Positions 17,970 to 26,904 of a stretch of 64,000 bases of DNA are shown here, in pieces. The stretch is from Rhodospirillales bacterium (GTDB lineage: Bacteria > Pseudomonadota > Alphaproteobacteria > Rhodospirillales > Defluviicoccaceae): contig JAEULH010000041.1 in assembly GCA_016793925.1 (NCBI GenBank), forward strand, positions 33,944-97,943. The letters are read 5' to 3'. Numbering within the stretch: position 1 is the first letter of the stretch; each line of letters starts with the position of its first letter. The notes below the pieces were generated by a model. It was given only the letters and a program-made list of their open reading frames with translations. It did no database searches and was not told the origin of the DNA. The position numbers and the translations under genes were made by a program.

Positions 17970-18398
17970 TCAGCCGCGGACAACGAGCACCGAGCACGCG
18001 GCATGACGGACGACCCGGGCGGCGTTGGGGCCGAGAAGGTAATCCTTGAGCGCCGGCCGGTGCGAAGCCATGACGATGAGGTCGGCGCCGATGTCGTCGG
18101 CGACCCTGAGGATCTCCTGATAGACCGTGCCCTCGCTGACGATATGCTGGACCCTCACATCGTCGGGGACGTGCTTGCGAACGAAGCTGTGCAAGGTCGC
18201 GAGCAGGGCGTCGGCGACATTCCTGGCGTAGTCGGCCGGGAAGAACTGGCCGACGAACGGCATCGAGAAGTCCGGCGCGATCGTCACGACATGCAGCGTC
18301 GATTGGAATGCGCGGCAGTATTCGACCGCCGTGGGCAGCGCTCGGCGCCACGAGCTGTCTTCGTTCATATCGACGGCCAACAAAATGTCTCGGTACAC
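17970..18398 (-). CDS. Universal stress protein (UspA family)
   Basis: A 142-residue single-domain Usp. It opens with the family start YRDILLAVDMNEDSSW. The ATP-binding loop is seen as LIVMASHRPALKDYLLGPNA and then ARVVRHAACSVLVVRG, close to the G2xG9xG(S/T) pattern of ATP-binding Usp proteins. Start is GTG 18398 with GAGGGGAGGG upstream. It lies 60 bp after the TRAP permease gene on the same strand. Usp domains often accompany TRAP and other transporters, where some bind the transporter, so co-transcription is likely. Confidence 0.9.
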   Translation of the reverse strand: MYRDILLAVDMNEDSSWRRALPTAVEYCRAFQSTLHVVTIAPDFSMPFVGQFFPADYARNVADALLATLHSFVRKHVPDDVRVQHIVSEGTVYQEILRVADDIGADLIVMASHRPALKDYLLGPNAARVVRHAACSVLVVRG

Positions 18399-18458
18399 GC
18401 CCGCCCTCCCCTCGTTCTTCTCCTCGTTCTCGTTCGCTCGGCCCGCGAGGGCGTCGCC

Positions 18459-20939
18459 CTAGCGGGCCGGCTGCGCGACCGCCTGCGGGTGCGGTTCGCG
18501 GCGCCAGCGCAGCCACTGCAGGAAGATGACGAACCCGAGCAGCGCGAACGCGAACGGCCATACCCACTCCTTGGCCGGGAGATCGAGCTGCCTCACGTCA
18601 AACGCGGTCACGTAGTCGCCGAAATCGACACCGACCTTCTCCGCCGGGCTGTTGATGGCCATGTCGGAGACGTAGTAGCGCCCGTCGGGCTCGCGCTCCA
18701 GCGTCAGGCCGTAGGGCTCGTTGGGCGTCGCCGCCGAGCTCTCGGGCGCCTTCAGCAGGAACAGCTTGTAGCGGTCGCCGTAGCGGGTCTCGCGGGTCAC
18801 ATGCAGGCGAACCTCGCGACCCGGCTCCACCGCCAGTTCGCCCGAAACGAAGCGGTCCAGCTCGACCGGGGCGAACGGAGGAAAGATGCGGTCCATGATA
18901 GCGCCCGGACGAAACAGCGCGAGGGCGACGATGAGCAGCATGATCGCTTCGTAGAACCGCACCTTGACCAGAAGCCAGCCCTGCGTCGCCGAGCTGAAGC
19001 AGAAGATCGCGATCAGCGAAACGAAGAAGATGGCGATGCCGTGCAGCCACGACGTCACCCCGATCAGCAGCAGCTCGGGATTGAAGATAAAGATGAACGG
19101 CAGCAGCCCGGTTCGGATGTCGTAGAGAAAGGCCTGCACGCCGGTGCGCAGCGGGTCGGCTCGCGATATGGCCGAAGCCGCGAACGCCGCCAGGCAAACC
19201 GGCGGCGTCGAGTCGGCCAGAAGGCCGTAATAGAACACGAACAGGTGCACCGCGATCAGCGGCAGGACGATGCCGGCGGCGCTGCCGAGCTCCACCAGAA
19301 CGCCGGCCATCAGCGAGGCGACGACGAGGTAGTTGGCCGTCGTCGGCAGGCCCATGCCGAGGATCAGGCACAGCACCGCGGTCAGGACGAGAAGGATATA
19401 GACGTTGCCGCCGGACAGCGCCTCGACGACCCCCACCAGGGCGTTGTTGAGTCCGGTCGAGGCCACGGCGCCGACGATGATGCCCGCGACCGCGACGGCG
19501 ACGGCGATGCCGACCATGTTGCGCGCGCCCGCGACCATGCCGGCGTAGATGTTGGCAAGGCCGACGCCGAGTGCGGCGCCGATGCTGGCCGAGCGATCGC
19601 GCATGGCGACGAAGACCGGCTCGATGATCATCAACGCCAACAGCACGACGATGGAGTAGAAGACTGCGCTGCCTGCGGTCCACTGCTCGATCATGAGCAG
19701 ATAGACCAGCACCGCCATCGGAATGAGATAGTGGATACCGCTGAGCAGGGTGCTGAACAGCCGCGGGATCTCGGCTCGGGTCAGGCCCCTCAGGCCGAGC
19801 TTCAGCGCCTCCAGATGGGAGATGTAGAGAAGCGCGAGGTAGGCGAGGATCGCCGGAATGAAGGCCGCCTTCACCACCTCGAAGTAGGAGATGCCGAGCA
19901 GTTCGGCCATGATGAAGGCGGCCGCGCCCATGATCGGCGGCATCATCTGGCCGTTGGTCGACGCGGCGACCTCGATGGCGCCGGCCTTGACCGCCGGCAG
20001 CCCGGTGCGGACCATGACCGGAATGGTGAAGGTTCCGGTCGTCACCACGTTGGCGATCGACGAACCGGAAATCATGCCGGTCATCCCGGAGGCGAGGATC
20101 GCCGCCTTGGCCGGGCCGCCGCGGTAGCGGCCGACCATCGCGAACGAGAGGTCGAGGAAGTACTTGCCGGCGCCGGCCTTGTCCAGCAGCGCGCCGAACA
20201 TCACAAAGAGGAACACGAAGCTGACCGACACATCGATGGGAATGCCGAAGATGGCCTCGCCGCTGAACCACTGGTAGCCGATCAGGCGGTTCAGCGAGAG
20301 GCCCTTGTGCGAAATGATGGTCGGCATCGACTGGCCGAAGACGGAATAGATCAGAAACACGATCGCGACGATGACCAGCGGCAGGCCGATGGCGCGACGG
20401 GTCGCTTCAAGCAGGAGAACGATGCCCACGCCGCCGATGATCGCCTCGATGGGCACCTTCACCCCGAGCATCTCGACGGTCAGCAGGATGCCCTGGCGGC
20501 TGACGAGGCCGTCCCAGTTCACGTACAGATAAAGGGTCGTCGCGCACGCCACCGCCGCCAAAATGAGGTCGTACCACGGCACCCGGTTGGAGGCGAAACG
20601 GCGCGCGGCGGGAAAGGTCAGGTAGCAGAGCAGCAAGGCGAACGCGAGGTGGATGGCCCGCGCCGGCACATCGGTGATGATCCCGATGTTCAGCATGAAG
20701 GGAAACGGCGAAGCGATCCACATCTGGAACAGGGACCACACGAACGCGACCAGGCTGATCGCGAACGCCAGCCGCGGGCCGTGCTTGTGCCCGGTGTACT
20801 CGATATCCTCGAGCTTGCGGTTCAGGGACGCGGCATCCTCGTCCGCGTCGCTGCCGCTCGCCTCGGTGCCGGCCGCTCCCGGGAGCGGCCTGCGGCCCGG
20901 TTCGTCTTCAGGTACGCCGCGCCCCGGTGTTTCCGCCAT
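18459..20939 (-). CDS. TRAP transporter fused permease (DctQM type)
   Basis: An 826-residue inner-membrane protein fusing the small (about four TM) and large (about twelve TM) TRAP subunits, as is normal for TAXI-type systems. The large-subunit signature is seen in GSSIANVVTTGTFTIPVMVR and GQMMPPIMGAAAFIMAEL, and later LILGMGLPTTANYLV. The C-terminal ~170 residues form a DUF3394-like cytoplasmic or periplasmic extension. It uses an ion gradient to import small organic acids captured by the TAXI protein encoded immediately upstream. ATG 20939 has GAGAGGTG upstream. The N-terminal 40 residues are acidic and low-complexity. Confidence 0.92.
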   Translation of the reverse strand: MAETPGRGVPEDEPGRRPLPGAAGTEASGSDADEDAASLNRKLEDIEYTGHKHGPRLAFAISLVAFVWSLFQMWIASPFPFMLNIGIITDVPARAIHLAFALLLCYLTFPAARRFASNRVPWYDLILAAVACATTLYLYVNWDGLVSRQGILLTVEMLGVKVPIEAIIGGVGIVLLLEATRRAIGLPLVIVAIVFLIYSVFGQSMPTIISHKGLSLNRLIGYQWFSGEAIFGIPIDVSVSFVFLFVMFGALLDKAGAGKYFLDLSFAMVGRYRGGPAKAAILASGMTGMISGSSIANVVTTGTFTIPVMVRTGLPAVKAGAIEVAASTNGQMMPPIMGAAAFIMAELLGISYFEVVKAAFIPAILAYLALLYISHLEALKLGLRGLTRAEIPRLFSTLLSGIHYLIPMAVLVYLLMIEQWTAGSAVFYSIVVLLALMIIEPVFVAMRDRSASIGAALGVGLANIYAGMVAGARNMVGIAVAVAVAGIIVGAVASTGLNNALVGVVEALSGGNVYILLVLTAVLCLILGMGLPTTANYLVVASLMAGVLVELGSAAGIVLPLIAVHLFVFYYGLLADSTPPVCLAAFAASAISRADPLRTGVQAFLYDIRTGLLPFIFIFNPELLLIGVTSWLHGIAIFFVSLIAIFCFSSATQGWLLVKVRFYEAIMLLIVALALFRPGAIMDRIFPPFAPVELDRFVSGELAVEPGREVRLHVTRETRYGDRYKLFLLKAPESSAATPNEPYGLTLEREPDGRYYVSDMAINSPAEKVGVDFGDYVTAFDVRQLDLPAKEWVWPFAFALLGFVIFLQWLRWRREPHPQAVAQPAR

Positions 20940-21026
20940 GTTGGCACCTCTCGTCCCAAAGGTGTGGCTGTGGCAGGGCTGGGCCGGCGCCTCCTCGGGC
21001 GAAGAGAACGCCGGCTTCCGCCGGTC

Positions 21027-22049
21027 CTACATGAGGCCTTTCTCTTTGTAGTAGCGCATCGCGCCCGGATGGATCGGCGCCGTGAGGCCGTCCGTGACCA
21101 TCTTCTTCGGATCGAGCTTGGCGAAAGCGGGATGCAGTTCGCGGAAGTCTTCGATGTTGTCCATGACCGCGCGCGTCACCTCGTAGACGGTCTGCTCGTC
21201 CACCTTTTCGCCGGTCACCAGCGTCGCCAGCACGCCGAAAGTCGTCACATCCTTGTCGGTCGTCTTGTAGGTGCCGGCGGGGATCGTCGCGAACGCGTAA
21301 TACGGATGCTCGGCAACGAGCTTCTTCTCGACGTCGCCGTCCAGCGAGACGATCCGGGCGTCGCACCCGTCGGTCGCGACCGCGACGCCGGCATTGGGCA
21401 CGCCGACCGAATAACCGAACGCGTCGATCTTGCCGTCGCAAAGGGCGTTGGCCTGTTCGGTCGAGGTCAACTCCGTGGCGATCTGGAAGTCGGAGTTGCT
21501 CATGCCGTAGGCGTCCATCAGCACCTCCATCGTGCCCCTTTGGCCGGATCCGGGGTTGCCGATGTTGACCCGCTTGCCCTTCAGGTCCTTGAACGAATTG
21601 ATGCCGGAATCCTTGCCGACGATGAGCTGGAACGGTTCGGGATGCAGCGAGAAGACCGCGCGAAGCCCGGGGAACGGCGGGACCGCGTCCGGCGTGTCGC
21701 CCTTCCAGGCGTGGTACTGCCAGTCCGACTGGGCGACGCCGAAATCGAGTTCGCCCTCCTTGATCTGGCCGATGTTGTAGGTCGATCCGCCCGTCGACGG
21801 CGCGGAGCAGCGGATGCCGTGCTGACGGCCCTCCTTGCGCCCCTCGGCGGCCTCTTTGTGGATGAGGCGGCAGATGGCATTGCCGGCGGCGAAATAGACG
21901 CCGGTCGGGCCGCCGGTGCCGATGGTGATGAACACCCGCTTGTCCTGCGCCGAAGCCGGCGCTCCCGGCAGCATGGCGATCACGGCGCCCACGGCCACAA
22001 CGGCAGCGAAAAGAGCCGCCGGTCCTTTGCCCAGACCTTTCATCTTCAT
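21027..22049 (-). CDS. TAXI-family TRAP transporter substrate-binding protein
   Basis: A 340-residue periplasmic binding protein with a signal peptide ending near PASAQDKR. The mature N terminus FITIGTGGPTGVYFAAGN is the hallmark of the TAXI family (GTGGxxGxYYxxG). Later segments SGINSFKDLKGKRVNIGNPG and SGQRGTMEVLM are also typical. It delivers an unidentified organic acid to the fused TRAP permease that follows 87 bp downstream. Start ATG 22049 has GAGGAGG upstream; the longer frame to 22097 adds a non-signal-like leader. A good promoter lies about 240 bp upstream. Confidence 0.92.
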   Translation of the reverse strand: MKMKGLGKGPAALFAAVVAVGAVIAMLPGAPASAQDKRVFITIGTGGPTGVYFAAGNAICRLIHKEAAEGRKEGRQHGIRCSAPSTGGSTYNIGQIKEGELDFGVAQSDWQYHAWKGDTPDAVPPFPGLRAVFSLHPEPFQLIVGKDSGINSFKDLKGKRVNIGNPGSGQRGTMEVLMDAYGMSNSDFQIATELTSTEQANALCDGKIDAFGYSVGVPNAGVAVATDGCDARIVSLDGDVEKKLVAEHPYYAFATIPAGTYKTTDKDVTTFGVLATLVTGEKVDEQTVYEVTRAVMDNIEDFRELHPAFAKLDPKKMVTDGLTAPIHPGAMRYYKEKGLM

Positions 22050-22291
22050 GGGTTTTCCTCCTCTTCCGTTGCAGACCGACAGCAGTCGCCCGGACAAGGA
22101 CCCGATCGTCCGCGCTCTGCCGCCAATTGTTTTTGTCCGGCGCCTGGGGGGCGCCGAAATCAGGCAATTCGACTGTTATTGATCTTCATCGGACAGGCCC
22201 TGCATGTGCCTGCCCGCGTCGAATAGACCGACGATCGGGCCAAATTCCCGCGAGCGTCAGCCGACAGGCTTCGTTGACACTCGATATGCGC

Positions 22292-22320
22292 ATAATACGC
22301 GTTTTCGTTGCTGGAAACAA
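22292..22320 (-). promoter_or_regulatory. Candidate sigma-70 promoter of the TAXI-TRAP operon
   Basis: On the minus strand, TTGTTT (22320-22315) and TATTAT (22297-22292) are separated by 17 bases. The start point would be about 235 bases before the TAXI ATG, leaving a long 5' leader. The leader (22050-22285) shows no structure I can name. This accounts for the 355-bp gap between the aminotransferase and TAXI genes. Confidence 0.55.
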
Positions 22321-22404
22321 GCGCGCGCTACCGCTAATCGCTTTACGGCAAGGCTGGACGTCCCGGGTCCACCCGCTCGCCGACCGCTCAACCCGCGGGC
22401 GAAA

Positions 22405-23757
22405 CTAGGCTGCGGACGCGATCGCCGCATCCAGCGCGGCGGCAAGCCGCTCGACGATAAGGGCGATGTCGTCGTTCGTAACGATGAACGGCGGAGCGAG
22501 GAGGACGTGGTCGCCGCGAACGCCGTCGGCGGTCCCTCCGGCCGGATAGCAGATCAGGCCGCTGGCCATGGCCTCCGACTTGACCCGGGCGTGGAGCCTG
22601 AGCGCCGGATCGAAGGGGGCCTTGCTCGCCCGGTCGGCAACCAGTTCGAGGCCACGAAAGAGGCCGCGGCCGCGGATATCGCCAACGTGGGGATGCGCCG
22701 CAAAGCGGTCCTTGAGGGCGGCGGCGAGCGCTTCGCCGCCGCTGCGGACGTTGGCGAGAAGATCGCGATCGGCAATGGCCCGCTGCACGGCGAGCGCCGC
22801 CGCACAAGCGGTTGCGTGGCCCATGTAGGTATGGCCGTGGCGGAAGGCGCCGCTGCCGCCGGCGAACGCTCCGTAGACCCGCTCGCCGACGAGCACGGCC
22901 CCGATCGGCTGGTAGCCGGCGCCGAGCCCTTTCGCCAGGCAGAGCAGATCGGGGGCAATCGCCTCCTGCTCGCAGGCGTGCAGCGTCCCGGTCCGACCCA
23001 TGCCGCACATCACCTCGTCGAGGATCAGCAGGATGCCATGGCGATCGCAGATCTCGCGGATGCGCCGGAAGTATCCCGGGACCGGAGGGACGGCGCCGAG
23101 GGTCGCCCCGACGACGGTCTCGGCAACGAAGGCGATCACGGTTTCGCCACCCACGGCGGCGATCGTCTGCTCGAGTTCATCGGCGACGCGCCGACCGTAG
23201 GCCTCCGGCTCCTCGCCGTCCCGTTGACCGCGGTAGGCGTAGCACGGCGCTATGTGGCCGGCGTCGGCGAGCAGCGGTTCGTAGGGGGCGCGACGCTCCA
23301 CATGGCCACCGACCGCGAGCGCCCCCAGGGTGCTGCCGTGGTAGCTCTGCCGACGGGCGATGAAGCGCCGTCGATCGGGTTGGCCGGCCTCGATCCAGTA
23401 TTGGCGCGCCATCTTCAGCGCGGCCTCCATGGCCTCCGACCCGCCCGACGTGAAATAGACGTGCCGGAGGTCGCCAGGCGCGTGGGCGGCGAGATGATCA
23501 GCCAGCGCCTCCGCCGGTTCCGAGGTGAAAAACCCGGTGTGGGCGAACGCCAGCCGGTCGACCTGGGCGACAATGGCGGCGCGCACGTCCGCATCGCTAT
23601 GGCCGAGGCAGGACACCGCCGCGCCGCCGGACGCGTCGAGGTAGCGCCGCCCCTGCGCATCGATGATGTACACCCCGTCGCCGCGAACGGCGACGGGCAG
23701 AGAGGTCCGCAACGAGCGGTGGAACGCGTGGGTGCGGAAGCGGCCGACGTCGGACAT
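22405..23757 (-). CDS. Class III PLP-dependent aminotransferase
   Basis: A 450-residue fold-type I aminotransferase of normal length. The cofactor regions are YFTSGGSEAMEAALKMAR, the Asp247 motif ILLILDEVMCGMGRTG, and Schiff-base Lys276 in CLAKGLGAGYQPIGAVLVG. The family moves amino groups from diverse amines and omega-amino acids to keto acids. ATG 23757 is chosen to match the family N terminus; a longer frame to 23868 is possible. It lies upstream of the TAXI-TRAP genes on the same strand, but a separate promoter sits between them. The natural substrate cannot be named. Confidence 0.88.
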   Translation of the reverse strand: MSDVGRFRTHAFHRSLRTSLPVAVRGDGVYIIDAQGRRYLDASGGAAVSCLGHSDADVRAAIVAQVDRLAFAHTGFFTSEPAEALADHLAAHAPGDLRHVYFTSGGSEAMEAALKMARQYWIEAGQPDRRRFIARRQSYHGSTLGALAVGGHVERRAPYEPLLADAGHIAPCYAYRGQRDGEEPEAYGRRVADELEQTIAAVGGETVIAFVAETVVGATLGAVPPVPGYFRRIREICDRHGILLILDEVMCGMGRTGTLHACEQEAIAPDLLCLAKGLGAGYQPIGAVLVGERVYGAFAGGSGAFRHGHTYMGHATACAAALAVQRAIADRDLLANVRSGGEALAAALKDRFAAHPHVGDIRGRGLFRGLELVADRASKAPFDPALRLHARVKSEAMASGLICYPAGGTADGVRGDHVLLAPPFIVTNDDIALIVERLAAALDAAIASAA

Positions 23758-24049
23758 CACGTCGTTCAGGGTAGCCGGCGCAGCCACGGTTCCACAACCC
23801 GAAAGGGTGGAGCAAGCGGGACATCGTTCATGCCGCGCCCCGCGATCGCCGGTCCGCAACACTGCCATCGGCCGGCGCGAACCAGCATGCTCCCCATACG
23901 CTCAAATTCCCCCACGACTGGCTGTTAACTTTACAATTTGTTGTTACTACCCGATCATATTACCCCGCAAGGGTGACACCGGCATTTGATTTGCTGCTCG
24001 CGGGCGGCCGGTTCGCGAAGCAGCCGATGCCGTCGAAGGGGGGCTCTGA

Positions 24050-25405
24050 ATGCGTTGGCGCGTGATTGCGGTTGCCGCCGCCGCGGCGAGCGTTGCCGGC
24101 GTCCAGCCGGCCGAGGCGGCCGGCTTCGCGCTGAGGGAGCAGAGCGCCAGCGGCCTCGGCGGCGCCTTCGCCGGCATGTCCGCTGGCGGCGACGACATCA
24201 GCGCGATGTTCTTCAACCCGGCGGTCACGACCCGGACCTCGGGCAACAGCGTCGCGACCGCGATCAGCGTGATCGCGCCGCAGTCCAAGATCCGCGGCGC
24301 CTCGGGAAGTACGATCACCGGCAGCCCGATCACCGGCGGCAACGGCGGCAGCGATGTCGCCGACGACGTCGTGCTCCCGGCCTTCTACGCCCTGTGGGAT
24401 CTCGATCGAACCTTCAACGTCGGCTACAAGCTGCGCTTCGCCCTTGGCGTCAACACCCCGTTCGGCCTGGAGACCGATTACAACGACGGCTGGGTCGGCC
24501 GCTATCACGCCCTCCAAACCAAGCTTTCGACGATCAACGTCAATCCGACGATCGCCTTCCAACCCGTTCCGGGACTATCGCTGGGCGCGGGCTTGCAGCT
24601 TCAGTATGCCGACGCGAAGCTGACCAACGCCGTCGATTTCGGCACCATCGGCGCCGTGAGCGGCATTCCCGGCGCCGCCCCGGGCCTGCAGGATGGTCGC
24701 GCCCGCGTCACCGGCGACGACTGGAGCTACGGCTTTACCCTTGGCGCCCTGGTCGAGCCATGGTCGGGAACCCGCGTCGGCGTCGGTTACCGCTCGAAGA
24801 TCGAGCATACGCTGCGCGGGCGGGCCTCGTTCCGGCTCGACGACGCCGGGGTCGGCGCGGCGTTGTCTGGCGCAACCGGCGCTTTCACCAATACCGACGC
24901 CCAGGCCACGATTACGACGCCGGAATCGGTTAACCTCGGCGTCTACCAGGCCCTCGGCGCTCGCTGGGCGCTCAGCGGCGAGGCGCAGTGGACCCGGTGG
25001 AGCCAGTTCAAGGACCTGACGATCAAGTTCGCCAATCCGGCGCAACCCGACAGCTTTACCGACGACGATTGGAACGACACTTGGTTTTTCGCCGTTGGCG
25101 TGACCTACCGCCCCACCGACGCGTGGACGTTGCGCGCCGGCTACGCCTACGACCAGAGCCCGGTGCCCAACAAGACCCGATCGCCGCGCATCCCCGACAA
25201 CGACCGCCACTGGTTGGCACTCGGCGCGAGCTATCGGCCGCTGCCGAACCTCTTGCTCGCGATCGGGTACACGCACATCTTTGTTCGCGACGCGGATATC
25301 GACCTGTCCGCGGCCGCGCCCGGCGAGACGTTCCGCGGCAATTTCAGCGGCAAGGCGGAAACCTCGATTGACATCGTCTCTGTGCAAGCCGAACTGCGAT
25401 TTTGA
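24050..25405 (+). CDS. FadL/OmpP1-type outer membrane transport protein
   Basis: A 451-residue outer-membrane beta-barrel with a signal peptide cleaved after EAA near residue 24. The mature start GFALREQSASGLGGAFAG is the FadL N-terminal plug signature. NTPFGLETDY and VGRYHALQTKLSTINVNP follow, and the protein ends in an aromatic-terminated strand (SVQAELRF), the sorting signal for outer-membrane barrels. It should import long-chain fatty acids or other hydrophobic molecules. The 292-bp gap to the divergent aminotransferase holds an AT-rich island at 23926-23966 that probably carries its promoter. Confidence 0.92.
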   Translation: MRWRVIAVAAAAASVAGVQPAEAAGFALREQSASGLGGAFAGMSAGGDDISAMFFNPAVTTRTSGNSVATAISVIAPQSKIRGASGSTITGSPITGGNGGSDVADDVVLPAFYALWDLDRTFNVGYKLRFALGVNTPFGLETDYNDGWVGRYHALQTKLSTINVNPTIAFQPVPGLSLGAGLQLQYADAKLTNAVDFGTIGAVSGIPGAAPGLQDGRARVTGDDWSYGFTLGALVEPWSGTRVGVGYRSKIEHTLRGRASFRLDDAGVGAALSGATGAFTNTDAQATITTPESVNLGVYQALGARWALSGEAQWTRWSQFKDLTIKFANPAQPDSFTDDDWNDTWFFAVGVTYRPTDAWTLRAGYAYDQSPVPNKTRSPRIPDNDRHWLALGASYRPLPNLLLAIGYTHIFVRDADIDLSAAAPGETFRGNFSGKAETSIDIVSVQAELRF

Positions 25406-25489
25406 AATGTGCAATGCGCGATGCGTCCCTGTCACCCGGGGCGATGGCGACCCGGACGAGACGGCGGCGGATAACGGTGGGCTGGGACG

Positions 25490-26143
25490 ATGACCAGGCT
25501 CGTGAGGCGCGAACTGCCGATTGGACATCGCCTCGGATGGCTGGCCGGGGCCTTCGCCTGGCTTGCGTTCGCGGCGACGCTGTCCGTATCGACACCGGCC
25601 GCCGCGGCTGGATTCAACATCCCGCCGGGCTTCGTCGTCGTGACCGAACCGGGTCCGGCCAACTCCCCGGACTGGCGGCCGATTCTGACGGTGCACCCGG
25701 AGAACAACCCGTTCTCGGAGCTGACGTCGCTTTCCCTGCGCGAAGTGAGCGGCGATGTCGCCGATCCTGACGCCTGGCTGAAGCAACGGCTAACGATCGA
25801 CGTGCCCGGCAACGCGGAGGTGTCCGAAGTCCTCGACAGTCCCGACAGCCCGTTCGCCGACCCGGCCTTCGACGTGCTTCGCAAGGCCGTGCCGCAGCTT
25901 TTCGAAAGCCTCCGCGGGCTCGGCAAGATCGGCGCGGAACTCTGCGATCCGGTGCAGACGGCCTACAACGCCGCAGGGTCGCTGCGGGAAATGTATTGCA
26001 CGTTCCAGGTCGGGCCGCTGCGCCAGTTCATGGTGCTGCGGCTGCAAAAGGCCGGCGGAACTTGGTACTACACGGAAATCAGGACGGCGAACGATCGCCG
26101 GCTGCGCGAGATGGTCGGCATCGCGGACACCTTCAAGCGATAA
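25490..26143 (+). CDS. Uncharacterised secreted protein
   Basis: A 217-residue protein I do not recognise. It has a basic N terminus and a hydrophobic signal (about residues 14-40) ending in Ala-rich PAAAAGFN, so it is probably periplasmic. The mature part has no obvious repeats or metal motifs. It contains two cysteines, in ELCDP and MYCTF, that could form a disulfide. It follows the FadL-type porin by 84 bp on the same strand and may be co-transcribed, so it could work on a lipid or on the porin itself; this is only an inference from position. Confidence 0.65.
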   Translation: MTRLVRRELPIGHRLGWLAGAFAWLAFAATLSVSTPAAAAGFNIPPGFVVVTEPGPANSPDWRPILTVHPENNPFSELTSLSLREVSGDVADPDAWLKQRLTIDVPGNAEVSEVLDSPDSPFADPAFDVLRKAVPQLFESLRGLGKIGAELCDPVQTAYNAAGSLREMYCTFQVGPLRQFMVLRLQKAGGTWYYTEIRTANDRRLREMVGIADTFKR

Positions 26144-26200
26144 TCCCAAAAACCGCATATCAACCGATAGGATAGGGCAGCGGCCGTCCGTGCCGTCTTT

Positions 26201-26214
26201 AACCCTTTTGGGTT
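26201..26214. promoter_or_regulatory. Inverted repeat AACCC-TTTT-GGGTT before the XRE gene
   Basis: A perfect 5-bp inverted repeat around TTTT, about 100 bp upstream of the XRE regulator start. GATAAT follows at 26217-26222. A related sequence with the same TTTAACCC half lies inside the promoter spacer at 32437-32453, so both may be sites for one regulator. Confidence 0.4.
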
Positions 26215-26312
26215 AGGATAATTGCTCATTTCGGTGTATCCTGTGTAAACCGTTTCGGCATCCGATACGTACCCCGCCATATCCGCCCACTTTTTGAGCA
26301 GCGAAAAACAGC

Positions 26313-26648
26313 ATGAATCGTATACGCCTGATGCGCGTGCGCCGAGGCCTGACGCTCCAGCAGCTCTCCGCGCGCGTCGATCCGCCCGCGTCGTACCAGC
26401 AGATCGCTCGCCTCGAGCGCGACGAGCGGCGGCTGACCTGGGACTGGTTGATGAAGATCGCCCGGGCGCTCGATTGCGCGCCGATGGATCTTATCGAAGA
26501 CGGCTGGGAACGGCTGAGCCCGGCGGAACAGAAGCTTGTCGCCGCTTTTCGCGATCTCCCGGAAGGAAGGCGCAGCAGCGCACTCAGCGCGCTGATTCAG
26601 TCGGATTTCGGCGTCACCGGCAGCCTCGGGTGCGAGACCAATGCCTAG
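26313..26648 (+). CDS. XRE-family HTH transcriptional regulator
   Basis: A 111-residue cytosolic DNA-binding protein. The N-terminal helix-turn-helix reads IRLMRVRRGLTLQQLSARV followed by SYQQIARLERDERRLTWDWL, and then the family phrase ALDCAPMDLIEDG. The second half (about residues 70-111) is a short helical extension without a known ligand domain. It has its own AT-rich upstream region with an inverted repeat (26201-26214) and ends in a strong terminator at 26835, so it is probably a single-gene unit with self-regulation. Its targets are unknown. Confidence 0.83.
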   Translation: MNRIRLMRVRRGLTLQQLSARVDPPASYQQIARLERDERRLTWDWLMKIARALDCAPMDLIEDGWERLSPAEQKLVAAFRDLPEGRRSSALSALIQSDFGVTGSLGCETNA

Positions 26649-26834
26649 GTAGCCCCTTCTCGAGGCCGTTCCTCCCCCACTTTCTCCGTTACGGTGATTT
26701 TTATCTTGATTCGCATGCGCGTCTTGGCGAAAGTACCGCCGCGGCGCGAGGGAAAGTTAATGTTTTCATGGCTTTGCTGATCGCACCGCGTCTCTGCGAT
26801 CGGGTCCCCCACGGACTCCCGTTTAGATCAGAAC

Positions 26835-26864
26835 TGAGGGACCGGTTCGCCGGTCCCTCATTTT
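26835..26864 (+). terminator. Rho-independent terminator with UUCG tetraloop
   Basis: TGAGGGACCGG (26835-26845) pairs perfectly with CCGGTCCCTCA (26850-26860) around TTCG, the exceptionally stable UUCG tetraloop, followed directly by TTTT. It is the clearest intrinsic terminator in the window. It ends transcription from the XRE gene or from a separate small RNA in the 186 bases before it. Confidence 0.9.
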
Positions 26865-26904
26865 GCATTCGGCGTTCGCGTCCATTCCGACGCGAGGCCG
26901 CTCC

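Noticed and set aside
18003..22226. A 1407-residue open frame on the plus strand opposite the TRAP and TAXI genes
   Set aside because: It is antisense to three clear genes and its translation is rich in R, D, Q, H and G with no domains, as expected for the shadow frame of GC-rich coding DNA.
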